A DNA stretch of 64,000 bases, taken from Mucilaginibacter paludis DSM 18603. GTDB lineage: Bacteria; Bacteroidota; Bacteroidia; Sphingobacteriales; Sphingobacteriaceae. The stretch covers positions 744,001-808,000 of the forward strand of contig NZ_CM001403.1 of NCBI RefSeq assembly GCF_000166195.2, given 5' to 3'. Shown one piece after another: positions 60,562-64,000 of the stretch. A model generated the notes under the pieces. That model saw only the letters and a program-made list of their open reading frames with translations. It did not search any database and was not told where the DNA came from. The number at the start of each line of letters is the position of its first letter. Within the stretch, counting starts at the first letter, position 1. Position numbers and translations under genes: made by a program.

Positions 60562-62759
60562 AAAATCTGCCTGGCCTCTTCTACCGCGGCCAGGCAGATT
60601 TTTTTCACTTCGGCTATTACCGCAAACTGAACATGGTCTATACTTTTTGCTTCTTCAAGAGTTTCGAGCATATCGTTTAACAGGGATAGTAAACCCATAA
60701 TGGCAACGCTTGTTTTCATGTTATGGGCTATGCTATTCAGTTCAGCCACGTCTTTCTTCTCAAAAGCAGTTTCAAGGTTATGAATATCAGCGGGCACACC
60801 GGCTATAAAATGCCCGGTAACTAATTGTTCGTAAGCCAAATTGCCTTTGCTGATATCTTTCATATAAGTAAGATCGATAAATTGATATGCCTGCGGGGCC
60901 GTAGAGGGTGTGGCTGCGGATACCGGTTCGATTTTTGGCCCAACAAATTTAACGATCATTTTAAAAAGATGTTCCTCGTTAATGGGCTTTGAAATATAGT
61001 CGTTCATGCCATTACTCAAACACTTTTCGCGCTCGCCGGCCATAGCGTGTGCCGTCATGGCAACTATGGGTGTATCCAGTTTAAGTTCTTCGCGTATATG
61101 GCGGGTGGCAGTATACCCGTCCATTTTTGGCATTTGTATGTCCATCAATACCAGGTCGAACGATTTTGCCTTGAGTTCCTCTAATGCTTCTAAACCGTTG
61201 GCCGCAATGGTAAAAGCGGCTCCCCATTGTATTAACAGGTGCTTCATCAGGCTTTGATTCATCGTGTTATCATCCACCACCAATATTTGCAACGATGGGT
61301 TAACCATTTCTTTCAACTCTTGCGCAGTTAATTGCGATTGAAGGATAATTTGCTCATTGGCAACGGTATATGGAATATAAAAAGCAAACTCCGATCCCTT
61401 GCCTGGTATGCTATGCACTTCTATATTACCGCCCTGTAGCTCAATCAGTGTTTTAACTATAGAAAGCCCAAGCCCCGTTCCGCCGTAATTACGGGTAATC
61501 GAATCTTCAGCCTGGTTAAACCGTTCAAAAATTTTGTCGAGCTTTTCATTACTGATACCGATGCCTGTATCCTTAACCTTTACACCCAGTTGGATATTGC
61601 TACCATCGGCCCATACCCTACTCACCAGAACTTCGATCATCCCACCATCACTAAATTTCAATGCATTGCCAATCAGGTTTACCAATATCTGGGTAAGGCG
61701 GGTAGCATCCCCTATCAAAGTATCGGGTACATTACTTGCAACGCTGCAATTTAACTGCAAACCCTTCTCATTAACCCTTTCTTTAAAAAGTGTTTCGATA
61801 GAGTGGATGAGGCCGCGCACACTAAACGGGGCTTTCACAATCCGCATCATCCCTGCTTCGATCTTCGACAGATCAAGAATATCGTTGATAATAGCCATCA
61901 GGTTTTCACCTGCTTTCTGGATAGATTCAATAAACTCCGCCGAATCGGGGTCTTTGTCGCGCCGTTGCAGTAAATTGGTAAAACCCAGTATGGAGTTTAG
62001 CGGCGTCCGGATCTCGTGGCTCATATTGGCCAGAAAATTCTCTTTAATCTGCAAAGCTTCGGTCAATCTTTTTTCTGAAGCATCCAGCTTTAAAATTAAT
62101 TTATTTTGCTGCCGGAACTGGCCTAAGATGAACCAGCACAACACCCCGCCACTAATAAACATAACGCCAATTAACAAATTGCCATAAACACTGGCATGCC
62201 TGCTACCTGTAATGTTATCCCGACTCAAAGAAACCATTTTCTGCTGGCGGATATCGTATATTTTATGCGTGATAGAAGTAATTTCGTTCGAAATGATACG
62301 CGCATGCGGGTTGGCAATCAATGTGGTGTCATTCATATTGCCCAACCTGAGGTAACGTTGAATAAGCTCGTTTTTTATCCTGACCTTTTCTTCGGAGAGT
62401 TGCTTTAGCCTGCGGAGATACTTGATGGTAGTTTTTCCGGCCGCATCATTATCCATCGAGTCGAGATACAGCATGATAGCAGATACCTTTCCATCCACCC
62501 CCTCCAGGTGCGATGTATCGTTGGTTGCAATTGCCGCCCTGATCCGGCTTTCCACCCCTAATATATCGCGGTCAATTTCCCTGAGGTGGTTACTGGCTCT
62601 CAATTCCTGCATCAATTTTTCATTACCATGCAGCATGGTATCCATATTGGCAGAAAAGTTATACTGTATGATGAGCAATAGTACAGTAGCGGTGCCGAAA
62701 GCCACCAGCATAAAATAACCAAAACGTTTATTTGCCATTATCCGGGGTGTTGCGTTCAT
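60558..62759 (-). CDS. Hybrid sensor histidine kinase/response regulator with Hpt domain
   Basis: 733 residues. Two membrane segments (about 14-32 and 193-213) frame a helical periplasmic CHASE3-like sensor (about 35-190). HisKA with His248 (NFLANMSHEIRTPLNSILGF), ATPase domain (NLIGNALKFSDGG, DTGIGI, GGTGLGLSIVKTL), a receiver with Asp540 (LVLMDIQMPKMDG), and a C-terminal Hpt domain with His680 (SIAHNMKTSVAIMG). All four relay residues are present, so it can run a His-Asp-His phosphorelay. The final partner regulator is not fixed; the LytTR gene upstream is a candidate. The 3' end overlaps a strong terminator. Confidence 0.93.
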   Translation of the reverse strand: MNATPRIMANKRFGYFMLVAFGTATVLLLIIQYNFSANMDTMLHGNEKLMQELRASNHLREIDRDILGVESRIRAAIATNDTSHLEGVDGKVSAIMLYLDSMDNDAAGKTTIKYLRRLKQLSEEKVRIKNELIQRYLRLGNMNDTTLIANPHARIISNEITSITHKIYDIRQQKMVSLSRDNITGSRHASVYGNLLIGVMFISGGVLCWFILGQFRQQNKLILKLDASEKRLTEALQIKENFLANMSHEIRTPLNSILGFTNLLQRRDKDPDSAEFIESIQKAGENLMAIINDILDLSKIEAGMMRIVKAPFSVRGLIHSIETLFKERVNEKGLQLNCSVASNVPDTLIGDATRLTQILVNLIGNALKFSDGGMIEVLVSRVWADGSNIQLGVKVKDTGIGISNEKLDKIFERFNQAEDSITRNYGGTGLGLSIVKTLIELQGGNIEVHSIPGKGSEFAFYIPYTVANEQIILQSQLTAQELKEMVNPSLQILVVDDNTMNQSLMKHLLIQWGAAFTIAANGLEALEELKAKSFDLVLMDIQMPKMDGYTATRHIREELKLDTPIVAMTAHAMAGEREKCLSNGMNDYISKPINEEHLFKMIVKFVGPKIEPVSAATPSTAPQAYQFIDLTYMKDISKGNLAYEQLVTGHFIAGVPADIHNLETAFEKKDVAELNSIAHNMKTSVAIMGLLSLLNDMLETLEEAKSIDHVQFAVIAEVKKICLAAVEEARQIF
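60561..60603. terminator. Bidirectional terminator embedded in the 3' end of the hybrid kinase gene
   Basis: AAAAATCTGCCTGGCC (60561-60576) and GGCCAGGCAGATTTTT (60588-60603) form a perfect 16-bp stem with an 11-nt loop. On the + strand it ends the redox operon with a T run right after the zinc-finger gene's stop; on the minus strand the T run overlaps the stop of the kinase gene (codons CAG ATT TTT TAA). The same bases therefore code for the kinase C-terminus and terminate both transcripts. Confidence 0.9.
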
Positions 62760-62857
62760 AGAACAATCGATAAAATTGGATAAAAGGACGTTTAATTGAT
62801 TAGTTTATTCGTTAAAAGGGCATTAAAGATCGTTGAAGAGGCAAAAAGGACGGTTTG

Positions 62858-63553
62858 CTAAAAAATATTCATCCGGCTATTCAGCGATTTGCGGTAAGCA
62901 TCAGCAATAGGTAAGAATTGCCCGTTAATCACTAATCCCCCTTCCTGCAATGTGTCTATCTTATCCATGGCGATGATATAGGAGCGGTGAACCCGGATGA
63001 AGTTAGCGGAGGGCAGTTTTTCCTCTGCTCCCTTTAGTGTGCCATGAATGGCATAAGTTTTTGCTTTGGTATAAAACTTAACATAATCGCCCATCGCTTC
63101 TGCGTATAAAATTTCGTCAAACCTGATGCGCCGGGTAATGCTCGAATCGCGTACAAAAATGAATTCGTCGGCCTTAACCTGCACATCCTCTTTTTTACTG
63201 TCGTTAATTTCCCTGGCTTTGCTTACCGCTTGCAGAAAACGGGCAGGTGTAACGGGTTTTACCAGGTAATCGGCAACGTTAAGCTCAAACGCCTCAACTG
63301 CGTATTCTTTTTTTGAGGTGGTAAATACAATGATGGTTCCTTTATTACGCAGGTTCCTGGTGAGCTCCAGGCCGCTCATTTCCGGCATTTCAATATCCAG
63401 AAATATCAGGTCGACTTCTTCGGCCTGTAAATGATTGTAGGCATCAATGGCATTACAATATTCGCAAATAACATTCAGGTCTTTAACCTGGCTTGCCAGT
63501 TGACTCAGGGTGGCTCGGGCTATGGGATTGTCGTCAATGATGAGGCAGGTCAT
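62858..63553 (-). CDS. LytTR-type response regulator
   Basis: 231 residues from ATG 63553; an upstream in-frame start at 63634 gives 27 extra non-family residues. Receiver domain: Asp7/Asp8 in MTCLIIDDNP, phosphoacceptor Asp53 (LIFLDIEMPEMSG), KPV at about 96-98; the C-terminal LytTR domain has IRFDEILYAEAMGDYVKFYT and NFIRVHRSYIIAMDKID. LytTR regulators bind DNA through beta strands. It lies 98 bp upstream of the hybrid kinase on the same strand. A kinase partner of the LytS type is not in the window. Confidence 0.9.
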   Translation of the reverse strand: MTCLIIDDNPIARATLSQLASQVKDLNVICEYCNAIDAYNHLQAEEVDLIFLDIEMPEMSGLELTRNLRNKGTIIVFTTSKKEYAVEAFELNVADYLVKPVTPARFLQAVSKAREINDSKKEDVQVKADEFIFVRDSSITRRIRFDEILYAEAMGDYVKFYTKAKTYAIHGTLKGAEEKLPSANFIRVHRSYIIAMDKIDTLQEGGLVINGQFLPIADAYRKSLNSRMNIF

Positions 63554-63758
63554 AGTGTAATGTATATCGTATATGATTCGGTAGCGTAAATATCGGTTAA
63601 AAAAAATAGTCTTCCAATTTTGGCGTACCGGCATTAGCGGTTTTAAAACGCATTTAACGATTATAAGTGCCTGTTCAACGAATATACGCTGTAGATCGCA
63701 TCACTCCTTCGCACCTTTAGGTCAGCAAATAACAAACACCAAATTTAATATTAGAGTT

Positions 63759-64000
63759 ATGGAAAAGCCGCAGATCAGCTTCAAGTTTGAGCTTGAAAAA
63801 CAAACACCGCGATTAGGGCCTGGCGGAATAACCCGGGGGGCATCAGTTCGTGAATTTCCTGTTTCAGTAGGTATAGCAGGTGTATCAATGCGTTTACAAC
63901 CAGGGGGAATGCGGGAATTGCACTGGCACGCCAATGCTGCCGAATGGGCTTATGTGATTACAGGCAATGCCCGGACAACCATCATTCATCCTGATGGCAG
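63759..64000 (+). CDS. Oxalate-decarboxylase-like cupin, N-terminal part (gene continues past the window)
   Basis: The first 80 codons from ATG 63759 to the window end. After EKPQISFKFE comes PRLGPGGITRGASVREFPV, then MRLQPGGMRELHWHANAAEW with the cupin metal motif HWHxxxxEW, the first-cupin signature of bicupin oxalate decarboxylases (Mn-dependent, oxalate to formate and CO2). It is divergent from the LytTR gene. The second cupin, which would confirm it, lies outside the window. Confidence 0.82.
   Translation, partial: MEKPQISFKFELEKQTPRLGPGGITRGASVREFPVSVGIAGVSMRLQPGGMRELHWHANAAEWAYVITGNARTTIIHPDG

Noticed and set aside
1..64000. CRISPR array
   Set aside because: No set of regularly spaced direct repeats with unique spacers was found; the only regular repeats are IS ends, the 0.65-kb duplication and protein-repeat coding.

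Overview
The window looks like a chromosomal stretch of a Sphingobacteriaceae-type Bacteroidota (Mucilaginibacter or Pedobacter-like). The reasons are several Bacteroidota -7 promoter elements (TAnnTTTG) at well-placed spots, a FecI-type sigma / FecR / SusC / SusD set, many lipoproteins, NIPSNAP, DUF4267 and DUF2630 proteins, and moderate GC. This is inferred from gene content; no rRNA or complete tRNA gene is present to settle it.

Positions 1 to 22 kb are a mosaic of small, mostly independent cassettes, each pairing a one-component regulator (Crp/Fnr, AraC, HxlR, MarR) with redox or hydrolytic enzymes (SDR and NmrA-type reductases, a medium-chain quinone-type reductase, two epoxide-hydrolase-like proteins, an MBL hydrolase, an isochorismatase-like hydrolase, an MFS exporter). 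The logic resembles local sensing and removal of small reactive or toxic molecules. An IS150-like element, truncated gene ends and three tRNA T-arm-like repeats spaced about 3 kb apart suggest repeated rearrangement. A second, different IS3-family element lies at 22.7 to 24.2 kb and has a 3-bp target duplication.

Positions 24 to 35 kb hold secreted or membrane proteins of unknown function, a TPR/ankyrin operon, a WG-repeat-like secreted protein, and an unusual density of decayed genes: an SH3-like secreted protein with two frameshifts and a lost start, a zinc-ribbon fragment, a frameshifted membrane protein and a HigA-type antitoxin remnant.

Positions 35 to 43.6 kb are the most interesting part. 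A leftward operon (unknown 152-aa protein, multi-pass membrane protein, histidine kinase, LuxR-type response regulator) is divergent from a rightward cluster: a conserved unknown protein, a stand-alone N-terminal-domain copy, a 947-aa protein, a phage tail-collar-domain protein and a predicted papain-like cysteine peptidase. A 0.65-kb tandem duplication inside the cluster created the extra N-terminal domain. I propose this as a candidate undescribed system; its function is unknown.

Positions 44 to 52 kb carry an ECF sigma factor, FecR anti-sigma factor, SusC with a signalling STN domain, SusD and a secreted His-rich unknown protein: a TonB-dependent uptake locus under cell-surface signalling, without any visible glycoside hydrolase. 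After a lipoprotein and a monooxygenase-domain protein, 54.8 to 60.6 kb forms a tight redox operon (PoxB, FAD monooxygenase, DUF2630, old yellow enzyme, thioredoxin-reductase-like flavoprotein, UBP zinc finger). It ends in a bidirectional terminator embedded in the 3' end of a convergent hybrid histidine kinase gene. A LytTR response regulator and the start of an oxalate-decarboxylase-like cupin gene close the window.
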